From: a virus
Reading direction: 5' to 3' (one strand)
Virus record (IMG/VR): IMGVR_UViG_3300009545_000040
Coordinates: 1-40,318 of that record
DNA length: 40,318 nt
Shown here: positions 30,026 through 38,298 of the stretch, piece after piece
Position numbering within the stretch: position 1 is the stretch's first letter
How the letters are laid out: each line of letters begins with the position of its first letter
Made by a program: the position numbers and the translations under genes
Notes under the pieces: generated by a model
What the model saw: only the letters and a program-made list of their open reading frames with translations
Database searches by the model: none
Told to the model about the DNA's origin: nothing

Positions 30026-30717
30026 AGCTGTCACCCGCTGGCGAACGCGCGCTCAAGGGCCGCGAAGGTCCGAACGGCCAGCCAGCGCTCGTCGGTTACG
30101 CCGATGACAACGGCACGCCGACGTTCGGCTATGGAACTACCGATGGCGCCGTGATCGGCAAGACGTATACCGAGGAAGAGTGCGACGACGCGTTCGACAA
30201 AGCCTCGGTCTGGGTCGGCGATTGCATCGACAAGAACGTCAAGGTTTCGCTCACGCAAGGTCAGTACGACGCGTTGTTTTCGTTCGTCTACAACATCGGT
30301 TCCGGCGCGTTCGAGAAGTCGACGCTGCTCAAGAAGTTGAACAGCGGCGATTACGCCTCGGTCCCTGCCGAGATGCTGAAATGGACGATCAGCGGTGGTG
30401 TGAAAGACCCTGGTCTGGTCAATCGCCGCAACTCAGAAGGTGGTCAGTGGGTACAAGGCGCCTACGTGCGCGGCTCGAAGATCGATATCGAACCGCCGCC
30501 TAGCATCTGGAAGACTGCGCACATGAAGGCCAAAGCCGCCGGCAGCGCAATTGCCACGAGTGGCGTTACCGCGACCGCGCTCACGAATGGCGCCGAAAAG
30601 GTCAACCAGCTCGCGACGACAGTGCACTTCCTCGCGCCATACCTGACCGGCATCGGGGTCGTTCTGACCGTCGCCGGAATTCTCTGGGGCGTTTTCAAGA
30701 AAGACGGCGCGCCCTGA
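30022..30717 (+). CDS. Endolysin, GH24 lysozyme with C-terminal membrane segment
   Basis: 231 residues from GTG 30022 (GTGA overlap). LKGREGPNGQ, VGYADDNGTPTFGYGTTDG give the catalytic Glu (residue 14), Asp (24-25) and Thr of T4-type/P21-type lysozymes; LTQGQYDALFSFVYNIGSGAF, LLKKLNSGDY and GLVNRRNSEGG fit the family helices. It cleaves peptidoglycan β-1,4-linkages. The core is complete at ~155 residues; the rest is a linker and a membrane helix (LTGIGVVLTVAGILWGVF) at the very C-terminus. There is no N-terminal signal or SAR segment. Tail anchoring to the membrane is unusual for this family and may mean a built-in holin-like part. Confidence 0.9.
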   Translation: MKLSPAGERALKGREGPNGQPALVGYADDNGTPTFGYGTTDGAVIGKTYTEEECDDAFDKASVWVGDCIDKNVKVSLTQGQYDALFSFVYNIGSGAFEKSTLLKKLNSGDYASVPAEMLKWTISGGVKDPGLVNRRNSEGGQWVQGAYVRGSKIDIEPPPSIWKTAHMKAKAAGSAIATSGVTATALTNGAEKVNQLATTVHFLAPYLTGIGVVLTVAGILWGVFKKDGAP

Positions 30718-30718
30718 A

Positions 30719-31075
30719 ATGCCGACCGCACTCGAACTGAAGGGAATCGGATTCGCGATCATCGTCGGCTCTGCTGTCGCGTATCACTACGCCGATGTGG
30801 CGATCAAGGTCCACGACGCGCATGCGGAAGACAAGGCGCAGATCGACGCCGCAAACGCTGCCTATCAGGCTGAGCACGCGCTCGTGCAAGCCAAGCTCGA
30901 TCCGCAGTCAGCACAGCAAAACGCCGATGCGCAGGACAAGTTCGACGCCACGCAGCAAGACATCGCGGCAATCAAGGGAATGCTCGCCAAGCAAACGAAG
31001 TACAGCAAGCCGCTTCCGAAGGATTGCCTATTCGACGACGAGCGGATCAAATCTGCGAACGAGGCGCTGAAATGA
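30719..31075 (+). CDS. Rz-like inner-membrane spanin
   Basis: 118 residues from ATG 30719. An N-terminal membrane segment (IGFAIIVGSAVAYHYADVAI), a long coiled-coil region (EDKAQIDAANAAYQAEHAL, AQQNADAQDKFDATQQDIAAIK) and a C-terminal PLPKDCLFDDERIKSANEAL, which fits the usual end of Rz proteins (C-x-L-x-x-x-R...N-x-A). Rz proteins, with an outer-membrane partner, fuse the membranes in the last step of lysis. Lies directly after the endolysin. Confidence 0.75.
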   Translation: MPTALELKGIGFAIIVGSAVAYHYADVAIKVHDAHAEDKAQIDAANAAYQAEHALVQAKLDPQSAQQNADAQDKFDATQQDIAAIKGMLAKQTKYSKPLPKDCLFDDERIKSANEALK

Positions 31076-31515
31076 AGTCGCTGCCGGCGCCGCTGACTGA
31101 TCCATGGTTTGACGCCAAGTTCTACAACGGCGCGAATGCCGATGTGAGCTACTACTCTACGTTCGATGGCGATCCTGGCTGGAACAATCGGCCAGTCGAG
31201 TTCGCCGAAGCGCAAGGGCTGATCCTCTGGTGCCCATGCGGCTACGGAGAGAAGGATGCCGCTGGCAATGAGCGTTTCCCGACAGACCTTTCGCTCGGCA
31301 AGGGCAGGCCGCACGCCATCCTTGTTCCGTTCGCCAACCCGCCCTGCGGGATCCAATTGCCGGCCGATCACGGCCCCGTGGGAAGAGACGGCAAGACTCG
31401 TCCGAGATGGCAAGTCGCCGGCAGCGGCTTGCATGACCTGACAACAAATCCCAGCATCGCAGTCGGCACACCTGAATGCTGGCATGGCTGGATTCAGGGC
31501 GGCATCGTCAAATGA
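31072..31515 (+). CDS. DUF6527-like phage protein (copy 2)
   Basis: 147 residues from ATG 31072 (ATGA overlap). It reads GWNNRPVEFAEAQGLILWCPCGYGEKD, GKGRPHAILVPFANPPCG, RWQVAGSGLHDLTTNPSI and ends GTPECWHGWIQGGIVK. The same order as the gene at 4522-4875, with the canonical Cys before WHGxI. Typical for the DUF6527 group in phages, often near lysis or terminase genes; function unknown. Confidence 0.72.
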   Translation: MKSLPAPLTDPWFDAKFYNGANADVSYYSTFDGDPGWNNRPVEFAEAQGLILWCPCGYGEKDAAGNERFPTDLSLGKGRPHAILVPFANPPCGIQLPADHGPVGRDGKTRPRWQVAGSGLHDLTTNPSIAVGTPECWHGWIQGGIVK

Positions 31516-31817
31516 AACTGTTCGCGATTGCCTCGTTCTCGGTTTTCCTGTTGACCGGCTGCAACTCCATGCGCCTGTTCACAAAGCCCGACCCGTTCGA
31601 CGTCAAGGTCTCACCCCTGTGCAACGCACCCTGCGAGACGTGCGACGAGAAGAATCCGGTGCAGGTCACTGCCAATCCGGACAGCGCACTGAACGCGCTA
31701 GCGACCGAACATCTGTTGCGCACCATCTGCAACGACCGCGTGAAGGCGTGCGAGACGCGCCGCACGGCATGCAGTGACGCGCTGGAGCGCGCACGCGAAG
31801 CGCAGGCGATCAAGTGA
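31512..31817 (+). CDS. Lipoprotein, o-spanin candidate
   Basis: 101 residues from ATG 31512. Signal MKLFAIASFSVFLLTGC with lipobox LTGC, then NAPCETCDEKNPVQV and a helical C-terminal part with four more Cys (TICNDRVKACETRRTACSDAL). Larger and less proline-rich than Rz1; a role as outer-membrane spanin with the Rz-like protein is possible because both are in the same cluster, but they are separated by the DUF6527-like gene. Confidence 0.6.
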   Translation: MKLFAIASFSVFLLTGCNSMRLFTKPDPFDVKVSPLCNAPCETCDEKNPVQVTANPDSALNALATEHLLRTICNDRVKACETRRTACSDALERAREAQAIK

Positions 31818-31975
31818 TCCTGCTCAAGGGTTTCATCGTCCTGCTGTTCGGCATGGCAATGTGGTACGCAACAGCCGGCGCAAAGGCCACTGACAATCTG
31901 GCAATGGACGCCAGCGCGACCAAGGCAACGGGCGCGTTCATGGCTGGACTGATTCTGGTGTTCTGGGCGCTATGA
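31814..31975 (+). CDS. Two-span membrane protein, holin candidate
   Basis: 53 residues from GTG 31814 (GTGA overlap). VILLKGFIVLLFGMAMWYA and TGAFMAGLILVFWAL form two membrane segments joined by a short loop (KATDNLAMDASAT). This hairpin size is that of class II holins. Its stop overlaps the ATG of the next gene. The most holin-like of the small membrane genes here. Confidence 0.6.
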   Translation: MILLKGFIVLLFGMAMWYATAGAKATDNLAMDASATKATGAFMAGLILVFWAL

Positions 31976-32202
31976 GCCTGTACTGGGAACGCTTCGCCGA
32001 GCGCATGCCAACGCGCGAGCGTGACGGCGCCTGCGTCGTGGCCGCCTATCCAGGCGGCGGATCATTCGTCCTGCACTGGCCCACCGATCCAGAAGGTCAC
32101 ACCGAGCACCCCGATTGCCTATGGCTGTCAGGCGCACGCATCCCCCGCGTACCGCAGCCGCACGAGGTCGAGTGCTGCTGCAAACGTTCCAAGGCAGCCT
32201 GA
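31972..32202 (+). CDS. Small hypothetical protein
   Basis: 76 residues from ATG 31972 (ATGA overlap). MSLYWERFAERMPTRERDGACVVAA, then HEVECCCKRSKAA with three adjacent Cys at the end. No family recognised. Confidence 0.52.
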   Translation: MSLYWERFAERMPTRERDGACVVAAYPGGGSFVLHWPTDPEGHTEHPDCLWLSGARIPRVPQPHEVECCCKRSKAA

Positions 32203-32206
32203 AGCC

Positions 32207-32488
32207 ATGGTGCTCAGGATCCTTTGGCTGTTCTCCCGTCAACTACGAAAGATGGAGTCACGTCTCATGGCCGCAATCGACGATCTCAAAGCCGCAGTCG
32301 CTTCCCTCAACACCTCCGTGTCCGCAGAGCTGGATGCCATCACAGCCAAGCTCAACAGCCTCCCGGCAGGCACGAGCGATGCCGATATCCAGAGCGTCGT
32401 GGCCGACCTCGATGCGCTGCGCGCGAAGATCGACGGCGAGACGGCCACGCTCACTGGCGCCAATACTGGTGCGTCTCAGCCATCCTGA
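32207..32488 (+). CDS. Small coiled-coil protein
   Basis: 93 residues from ATG 32207; an ATG at 32252 or 32267 is also possible. Heptad-like helix in the second part (MAAIDDLKAAVASLNTSV, AELDAITAKLNSLP, VADLDALRAKIDGE). Such short helical proteins precede terminase genes in several phages. No function known. Confidence 0.55.
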   Translation: MVLRILWLFSRQLRKMESRLMAAIDDLKAAVASLNTSVSAELDAITAKLNSLPAGTSDADIQSVVADLDALRAKIDGETATLTGANTGASQPS

Positions 32489-32523
32489 GACTGTTGTCGG
32501 GGTCCCTGAGCCGGTCTGACCTA

Positions 32524-32561
32524 ACCGCGGGTGCAAAGGACCGCGGTAAGGCACTATTTTT
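32524..32561 (+). terminator. Possible terminator before the terminase genes
   Basis: Inverted repeat ACCGCGG/CCGCGGT (32524-32530 with 32541-32547) with a 10-nt loop, and five T only after another nine bases. The gap to the T run makes it weak as an intrinsic terminator; it may be an RNA-processing or stabilising hairpin. Confidence 0.4.
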
Positions 32562-32625
32562 CGGATTTTTCTGACTTCAGCAGCATGGCCGCCAGCACGG
32601 CAAGCTGCCTTGGGAGCGCGTTGTC

Positions 32626-33126
32626 GTGGGTGAAGTGCTGGAGCAGAACGACCGGTACGTCCGTCTGAGCATCGCCCGGCTGGCCGAAGAGTTCGGCATG
32701 GCCCGGGAAACGGTCTCGAAACGGCTGGCTCAGGCAAGCGTTCCGAGCGACGGGTTGCGCAACGGGTATCCGGTCTATCGGCTTCGCGATGCGTGCCCGG
32801 CGCTGATGAGCGGGGCTGGCTTCGACGAGCAGGGAATGCGCGACCCGAAGACGATGCCGCCTGACCAGCGCAACTACTGGTATCAGTCCGAGAGCAAGCG
32901 CATCGATGTCGAGACGCGGGCAGGGCTGCTCATCCCAGCCTCGGAGCACGAAGCGGACCTCGCGGTGATGGTCAAGGACCTGGCGCAGTTCCTGGAAACG
33001 CTGCCCGACCAACTCGAGCGCGATGTGGCGCTGACGCCCGAGCAGGTTCAGGCGCTGCACGACGGCATCGATCGCCGGCGGCAAGAGCTTTACGACCGGA
33101 TCGTAGCGACCGCCGCGGCGGCCTGA
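32626..33126 (+). CDS. Terminase small subunit (DUF1441-like)
   Basis: 166 residues from GTG 32626. RLSIARLAEEFGMARETVSKRLAQA is a helix-turn-helix that binds the packaging site, and the rest is YWYQSESKRIDVETRAGLLIPASEHEADLAVMVKDLAQFLETLP with a helical oligomerisation part. The R-x-x-x-E-T-V-S-K-R-L pattern and place directly before TerL fit the DUF1441/Nu1-like small terminases. It recognises the DNA end (cos or pac) and hands it to the large subunit. Confidence 0.8.
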   Translation: MGEVLEQNDRYVRLSIARLAEEFGMARETVSKRLAQASVPSDGLRNGYPVYRLRDACPALMSGAGFDEQGMRDPKTMPPDQRNYWYQSESKRIDVETRAGLLIPASEHEADLAVMVKDLAQFLETLPDQLERDVALTPEQVQALHDGIDRRRQELYDRIVATAAAA

Positions 33127-35207
33127 TGTACGCGAGCGCTGCGCAGATCCGGATCGGCGTAGCCGAGACAATCCGGCCAGCGCGCCGTGTGTCGGTCAGC
33201 CAGTCGGTCGGCACGAACCTGCGGATCGTCAATCCGTCAGGGGCGTCGCAGAACTGGAGCGTCGACGTCTCGCCGTACATGCGCGAGCCGATGGATCTGG
33301 CGCGCAGTCGACTGTACGAAGCGATCATCTTTGCTGGTCCGGCGCGGTCCGGAAAGACCATTGCGCTGGTAGATGGCGTGGTAGCGTATTCGATCGTGGA
33401 CGATCCGGCGGACACGCTGATCATCCAGACGAACGAATCGCAGGCGCAGGACTACAGCAAGACGCGCATTGGTCGCGCCATCACGGGCAGCCCGGAGCTC
33501 GCGAAGCGTTTGAGTCCGCGCGCTCATGACGACAACGTCTACCTGAAGTTCTTCCGAAGCGGCATGGCTCTGCGCTTCGGCTGGCCGACGCTTGCGCAGG
33601 TCAGCGGCAAGGATCTGCGCCGCGTGTTGCTGACGGACGTCGATAACATCACCGGCGACCTGTCGATCGACGAGTTGTTTGGTCTGGCGCTCAAGCGCAT
33701 TCAGACCTACATGTCGTCAGGGAAGTGCATCGCGGAGTCGAGCCCGGCACGCGACTACACGGACGCCAAGTGGCGGCCGCGGTCGCCGCACGAGGCGCCG
33801 CCGGCGGACGGAATCTTGTCGCTGTACAACCGTGGCGACCGCCGGCGCTGGTACTGGCTCTGTCCGGAGTGCAAGGAACCGTTCCAGGCGGCGCCAGGGA
33901 TCGATGGGTTCGGACTGCCGGCATTTGAGGAATTGCTCGAGCGCGTCGTCGTCGATGACGTGCTGGCTATATCAGAGCGGCATTCGCTCTTGCACTGCAC
34001 CTGCTGCGGTGTCGGCTTGGAGCATCGCTGGAAACGCTCGATGAATCTCAGCGGTCGCTGGGTTGGCGAGGGTCAGCGGATGTGGCCAGACGGCACGGTC
34101 ACCGGTGAGCTTGTGCGATCGCGTACGGCGAGCTTCTGGCTCGGTGGCGTCGCTGCGGCATACCAATCATGGACCTCGCTGGTCGAGCGCTACCTGCAGG
34201 CGGTGAAGCAGTACGCGCTGACCGGCGAGTCGAAGCCCCTGAAATCGACTACGAACGTTGACCAGGCGATGCCGTTCCTGCCGATCTCGGCTCGAAACGA
34301 GCAGACCGGCAATGATCTGCAGGAGCGCGCCGAGGATTGGCCTCAGGGCGAGGTTCCCGCCGGCGTGCGCTTCCTCACTGCGCAGATCGACATTCAGGCC
34401 GGCAAGAACGCGCGGTTTGTGATTCAGGTTATGGGCTACGGAGTCGGCCTCGAGAAGTGGGTCATCGATCGCTATGCGCTGAAGAGTTCCGAGCGAGACA
34501 ACGGACAAGGCGGCGTCTTCCCGATCGACCCGGCCGGATTCGTCGAAGATTGGGAGCGTCTGATCGAAAAGGCTATCACGCGGCGATATCCGCTTGCTGA
34601 TGGCTCAGGCCGTTCGATGCCGGTGCGCCTCACGGTCTGCGACTCCGGCGGCGAGGAGGGGGTAACACAGCGCGCGTACGAGTTCTTTCGCGTGCTGCGT
34701 ACGAAAGGCCTGCAGTCCAAGTTCCGCCTGGTCAAGGGCACCGACCGGGATAGCGCGGCGCGAGTGCAGGAGACGTTCCCTGACGCGCGCAAGCGCAAGG
34801 ATCGCCAGTCCGGCGCGATCGGCGACGTGCCGGTACTGCTGCTGAGCGCAACGGTCCTGAAAGATGCGGTGATGGCAGACGTCAAGCGATCGACGGCCGG
34901 CCCGGGCTATTACCATTTTCCGAAGTGGCTGCCGACATCATTCTTCGATGAACTGACGGCCGAGACACGCGGCGCGCGACGCTGGGAAAACCCGCACAAG
35001 CGGAAGAACGAGACGTTCGACCTTTGCTATTACGGTCACGCTGCGGCCATTGCGCTCGGCGCCGATCGGTTTGATTGGAAATCCCCGCCTTCGTGGGCGG
35101 CCGAGTGGGATGCTAACCCGGACGTGTTCGTCAACGGGACCGAGAAACCGGCCGCGCCAGTAGTGCGCCCCTTGCGCGTCGCGCGCAGTTCTTATCTGGA
35201 ACGGTGA
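33126..35207 (+). CDS. Terminase large subunit (lambda gpA family)
   Basis: 693 residues from ATG 33126, overlapping the stop of the small subunit. ATPase: Walker A FAGPARSGKT near residue 72-81, Walker B RRVLLTDVDN (with TDVD in place of the usual hydrophobic-DE), then SGKCIAESSPARDYTD. A zinc-binding insert shows WYWLCPECKEPF and LLHCTCCGVGL. The nuclease part has LTAQIDIQAGKNARFVIQ, VCDSGGEEGVTQRAYEF and NETFDLCYYGHAA (Asp residues of the RNase H-like site). Length fits gpA. It cuts concatemers and drives DNA into the prohead. Confidence 0.93.
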   Translation: MYASAAQIRIGVAETIRPARRVSVSQSVGTNLRIVNPSGASQNWSVDVSPYMREPMDLARSRLYEAIIFAGPARSGKTIALVDGVVAYSIVDDPADTLIIQTNESQAQDYSKTRIGRAITGSPELAKRLSPRAHDDNVYLKFFRSGMALRFGWPTLAQVSGKDLRRVLLTDVDNITGDLSIDELFGLALKRIQTYMSSGKCIAESSPARDYTDAKWRPRSPHEAPPADGILSLYNRGDRRRWYWLCPECKEPFQAAPGIDGFGLPAFEELLERVVVDDVLAISERHSLLHCTCCGVGLEHRWKRSMNLSGRWVGEGQRMWPDGTVTGELVRSRTASFWLGGVAAAYQSWTSLVERYLQAVKQYALTGESKPLKSTTNVDQAMPFLPISARNEQTGNDLQERAEDWPQGEVPAGVRFLTAQIDIQAGKNARFVIQVMGYGVGLEKWVIDRYALKSSERDNGQGGVFPIDPAGFVEDWERLIEKAITRRYPLADGSGRSMPVRLTVCDSGGEEGVTQRAYEFFRVLRTKGLQSKFRLVKGTDRDSAARVQETFPDARKRKDRQSGAIGDVPVLLLSATVLKDAVMADVKRSTAGPGYYHFPKWLPTSFFDELTAETRGARRWENPHKRKNETFDLCYYGHAAAIALGADRFDWKSPPSWAAEWDANPDVFVNGTEKPAAPVVRPLRVARSSYLER

Positions 35208-35208
35208 C

Positions 35209-35424
35209 ATGCCCTTCACGTTGGACGACGTCGCATCGCTTGACGCGGTCATTGCCAGTGGCGAACTAACCTGGCGATATCGCGATCGCACTGTGACCTA
35301 CCAGTCGACCGAGGCGATGCTGAAGGTGCGGCAATTGATGCTTGAGGAGATCAATGCAGCAAGCGGCACTACGCGACGGAAGATCATGCGCGTGAGCCAG
35401 GGCGGAACGGGCTATGGCTGCTGA
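35209..35424 (+). CDS. gpW-like head-tail joining protein
   Basis: 71 residues. LASLDAVIASGELTWRYRDRTVTYQS-like pattern and LMLEEINAASG fit the small gpW fold (two helices and a β hairpin, with the typical -tyr-x-ser- 'VTYQS' strand). In lambda, gpW follows gpA and closes the filled head. The last codons overlap the portal start. Confidence 0.82.
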   Translation: MPFTLDDVASLDAVIASGELTWRYRDRTVTYQSTEAMLKVRQLMLEEINAASGTTRRKIMRVSQGGTGYGC

Positions 35425-36961
35425 CGGCTTCTCCGTCAACGGAGCTGGATCGGACCCGATCCATAATGCGGCCGGGCAAGGCCGTCGCTTGCGGATGTGG
35501 CGCCCGTCGAATGCCGGCCCGAATCTCGTCACGCTCGGTCAGCAGGGTACGATTCTTTCCCGCGCACGCGACGCTGCGCGCAAGGATCCGTGGGCCGGCA
35601 CGGCGCTCGACAAGCTGGTCAGCAACGAGATCGGCGTCGGCATCCAGGCGAAGACGGTAAACGGCACGCCGCAGTTCAAGAAACTTGTCAAGGCGGTCTG
35701 GGAAGCATGGGCGAAAGTCTGCGACGCAGACGGCATCTTCAATTTCTACGGCCTGCAGGGTTTGACAGATCGCGAGTGGCACGAAGCCGGCGAGATATTC
35801 ATTCGCCTACGCAACCGCCGCGCGTCGGACGGTTTGCCAGTTCCACTGCAGCTTCAGCTTATCGAAGCCGAGCAGTGCCCGTCGAACTACTACGCCACGG
35901 CGAGCAACGGGAATTTCATCCGCGCCGGTATCGAGTTCAACGCCATCGGTCAGCGTGTCGCTTACTGGATGTATCCGCAGCATCCAGGCGACGTGATGGT
36001 CACGAATTTCGCTGACATGCAGCTCCGCCGGATTCCGGCCGAGCAGATCATTCACGTGTATGAGCCGATTCGCGCAGGGCAATTGCGCGGTTTGCCGCAC
36101 ATGACCTCGACCTTGGTCGAGATGTTCAATCTCAACAATTTCAAGGATGCCGTCCTAGAGCGACAGAAGCTGGCGAACCTGTTCACCGGTTTCTACACGC
36201 AACTCGCTGGCGAGGGAGAGCTCGGCTCTCATCCGCTGGACGAGGCTAAAAATGGAACAGCGGCTGATGGAACGCCGCTCGCTGGCCTTGAGCCAGGCAC
36301 GATGCAGGAACTTCCGCCTGGTGTGAAGCCAGAGTTTTCCAATCCGCCGGATGCGGGAACGAACTTCTCGCCGTACATGCGCACGATGCTGATGGCGATC
36401 GCGGCGCGGGCCGGCATCCCGTATGAGGTTCTGACGGGCGATCTGAACGGAATTTCCGACCGCGCGCTGCGTCTTATCCTCAACGAATTTCGTCGGATCG
36501 TAGAGCAGCGGCAATGGCTCGTGCTGATCCCGATGCTATGCCAGCGCGTGCGCGAGGCCTTCTGGGATGCAGCCGTGCTGTCTGGCGCGATCGACGCGCC
36601 GGACTACGCAAGCAAGCGCGATGAGTACATCGAGACGCTTTGGGTGCCGCACGGCTTCCCATACTCGCATCCGGTGCAGGACGTCGATGCTGACCGTAAA
36701 GCTGTGCGCAGCGGGTTCAAATCGCGCAGCAGCGTCATTCTTTCGAACGGCGACGACCCCGAAGAGGTCGAGACGCAGATTGCGGAAGACAACGCGCACG
36801 GCGACGAGCATGGATTCATCTTCGACAGCGATCCGCGCTACACGTCCGATCGCGGTATTACGCAGCAGAAGGCGGCAGGATCGCAAGAACCCGGGACGGA
36901 CAACCCGGCGAATGACAACGCAGGCGATCCGAACGCCGATTCGACACAAGAGGAAAACTGA
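35414..36961 (+). CDS. Portal protein (lambda gpB family)
   Basis: 515 residues from ATG 35414. RARDAARKDPWAGTALDKLVSNEIGVGI, DREWHEAGEIFIRLRNRR, QRVAYWMYPQHPGD, RRIPAEQIIHVYEPIRAGQLRGLPHMTSTL and NFSPYMRTMLMAIAARAGIPYEVLTGDLNG give the family pattern in order. It forms the dodecameric ring through which DNA enters and leaves. The C-terminal part is acidic. The next gene begins in the last codon. Confidence 0.93.
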   Translation: MAADGFSVNGAGSDPIHNAAGQGRRLRMWRPSNAGPNLVTLGQQGTILSRARDAARKDPWAGTALDKLVSNEIGVGIQAKTVNGTPQFKKLVKAVWEAWAKVCDADGIFNFYGLQGLTDREWHEAGEIFIRLRNRRASDGLPVPLQLQLIEAEQCPSNYYATASNGNFIRAGIEFNAIGQRVAYWMYPQHPGDVMVTNFADMQLRRIPAEQIIHVYEPIRAGQLRGLPHMTSTLVEMFNLNNFKDAVLERQKLANLFTGFYTQLAGEGELGSHPLDEAKNGTAADGTPLAGLEPGTMQELPPGVKPEFSNPPDAGTNFSPYMRTMLMAIAARAGIPYEVLTGDLNGISDRALRLILNEFRRIVEQRQWLVLIPMLCQRVREAFWDAAVLSGAIDAPDYASKRDEYIETLWVPHGFPYSHPVQDVDADRKAVRSGFKSRSSVILSNGDDPEEVETQIAEDNAHGDEHGFIFDSDPRYTSDRGITQQKAAGSQEPGTDNPANDNAGDPNADSTQEEN

Positions 36962-38280
36962 TGGCCTCCAAGCCTGGACTGCTGGCGCGAATGTTTGGGC
37001 GCCGGCCGCAGCATTCTGTCGTCGCGAAGCTGTATACGCACGCGTTCGGGCAACCGCTGCTCGTGCATCCAACGATGGGCGAGCGCCTGATCGGTGCATA
37101 CCTCGATGGTGCGGTCGACGCTCCAGAGGAAATGAGCGCGCAGTCAGGATCGATTGCGATCCTCAACATTTCCGGTGCGTTGGTGAATCGCCCAATGCCG
37201 GATATCTGCGGCCCGGGCCCGGCGAGCTATGCCGCTATCCGCTGCGCGTTCGATGAACTGCTCGCCGACGATAACGTCAAAGCGATCGTGCTGAGAATGG
37301 ACTCGCCCGGCGGCATGGCGTCAGGCTGCTTCGATCTGACCGACTACATCTTCGCGGCGCGCGGCAAAAAGCCGATAGTCGCGCAGGTCGACGATATGGC
37401 CTATTCGGCCGCGTATGCGATCGCTGCCGCATGCGACCGAATTCAGGTGACGCGCACCGGCGGCGTCGGGTCGATCGGCGTCTACACCTACCACATCGAC
37501 CAGAGCGGCTACGACGGCAAGCTCGGCGTGAAGGTGACCTACATCTTCTCCGGCGCGCACAAGGTCGACGGCAATCCACACGAGCCGATTTCGGACGATG
37601 CGATGGCCAAGGAACAGGCAGCCGTCGACCAACTTCGCGACCTGTTCGCCAGTTCGGTCTCGCGCTATCGCGTGATGGATCTTGACAAGGTCATGAACAC
37701 CGAAGCGCAGTGGTACGTCGGCGCCGAGGCGATCACAGTCGGCCTGGCCGATTCTGTCGGTACGCTCGAAGATCTGATTGCCGAACTTTCTCAACCAGCA
37801 GAGCCGGACGCGCCGGCGCAGGAGACACAGACCATGCCAGATGACACCGTTCTGCCGGCGCCGGCCGCACAGCCCAGCGCCGAAGCAATCGCCGACGCCG
37901 CACTCGCGGCACTCTCCCGAGCCGTCCAAGTCTCGACGCTGGCCGCTGACGTGAAGCTCGCGCTGCTCGACCCGAAGGTCGCCAGTTCGATTACCGTCGA
38001 GCAGATCCCGGCGCGCATCGAAACTGCCTCGAAGATCGCCGATCTGTGCAAGGCCGCGAAGCTCGAAGACCAGGCCGCGCACTTCGTTACACGCTGCGTC
38101 AGTGTTGAGCAGGCGCGCGCAGAGCTCGCCGGCGCCGTCGCCGACGCACCGGCCGACGAGATCGTCACCGCACTTCCGCAGACGCAGAAGCCCGCTCAAT
38201 CCAATTCACGTCAGGACGTTTACGCCCGCCGCCGCGCTGCCGCCGCGGGGAGCGTTGGCACCCATCGCGGCAACCGCTGA
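36961..38280 (+). CDS. Head maturation protease, S49 family (lambda gpC-like)
   Basis: 439 residues. SIAILNISGALVNRP, DNVKAIVLRMDSPGGMASG, QVDDMAYSAAYAIAAACD (Ser nucleophile) and YIFSGAHKVDGNPHEPI (Lys) give the SppA/ClpP-like active site. The remaining 150 residues are the scaffold-like part. Cleaves head proteins, including itself, during prohead maturation. An internal start yields the scaffold (see next entry). Confidence 0.92.
   Translation: MASKPGLLARMFGRRPQHSVVAKLYTHAFGQPLLVHPTMGERLIGAYLDGAVDAPEEMSAQSGSIAILNISGALVNRPMPDICGPGPASYAAIRCAFDELLADDNVKAIVLRMDSPGGMASGCFDLTDYIFAARGKKPIVAQVDDMAYSAAYAIAAACDRIQVTRTGGVGSIGVYTYHIDQSGYDGKLGVKVTYIFSGAHKVDGNPHEPISDDAMAKEQAAVDQLRDLFASSVSRYRVMDLDKVMNTEAQWYVGAEAITVGLADSVGTLEDLIAELSQPAEPDAPAQETQTMPDDTVLPAPAAQPSAEAIADAALAALSRAVQVSTLAADVKLALLDPKVASSITVEQIPARIETASKIADLCKAAKLEDQAAHFVTRCVSVEQARAELAGAVADAPADEIVTALPQTQKPAQSNSRQDVYARRRAAAAGSVGTHRGNR
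37834..38280 (+). CDS. Nested scaffold protein (lambda gpNu3-like), same frame
   Basis: 148 residues. An internal in-frame ATG (37834) has AGGAG nine bases upstream (37820-37824), better than most starts in this window. The product begins MPDDTVLPAPAAQPSAEAI and is helical, acidic and Ala-rich, typical of scaffolding proteins. In lambda, Nu3 is made in the same way from the C-terminal end of the C gene and fills the prohead core. Confidence 0.75.
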   Translation: MPDDTVLPAPAAQPSAEAIADAALAALSRAVQVSTLAADVKLALLDPKVASSITVEQIPARIETASKIADLCKAAKLEDQAAHFVTRCVSVEQARAELAGAVADAPADEIVTALPQTQKPAQSNSRQDVYARRRAAAAGSVGTHRGNR

Positions 38281-38298
38281 TCTCAGGAGACGACCACC

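Noticed and set aside
30795-31070. Embedded Rz1-type gene within the Rz-like gene
   Set aside because: The alternative frame is Arg/Ser-rich and has no signal peptide or lipobox.
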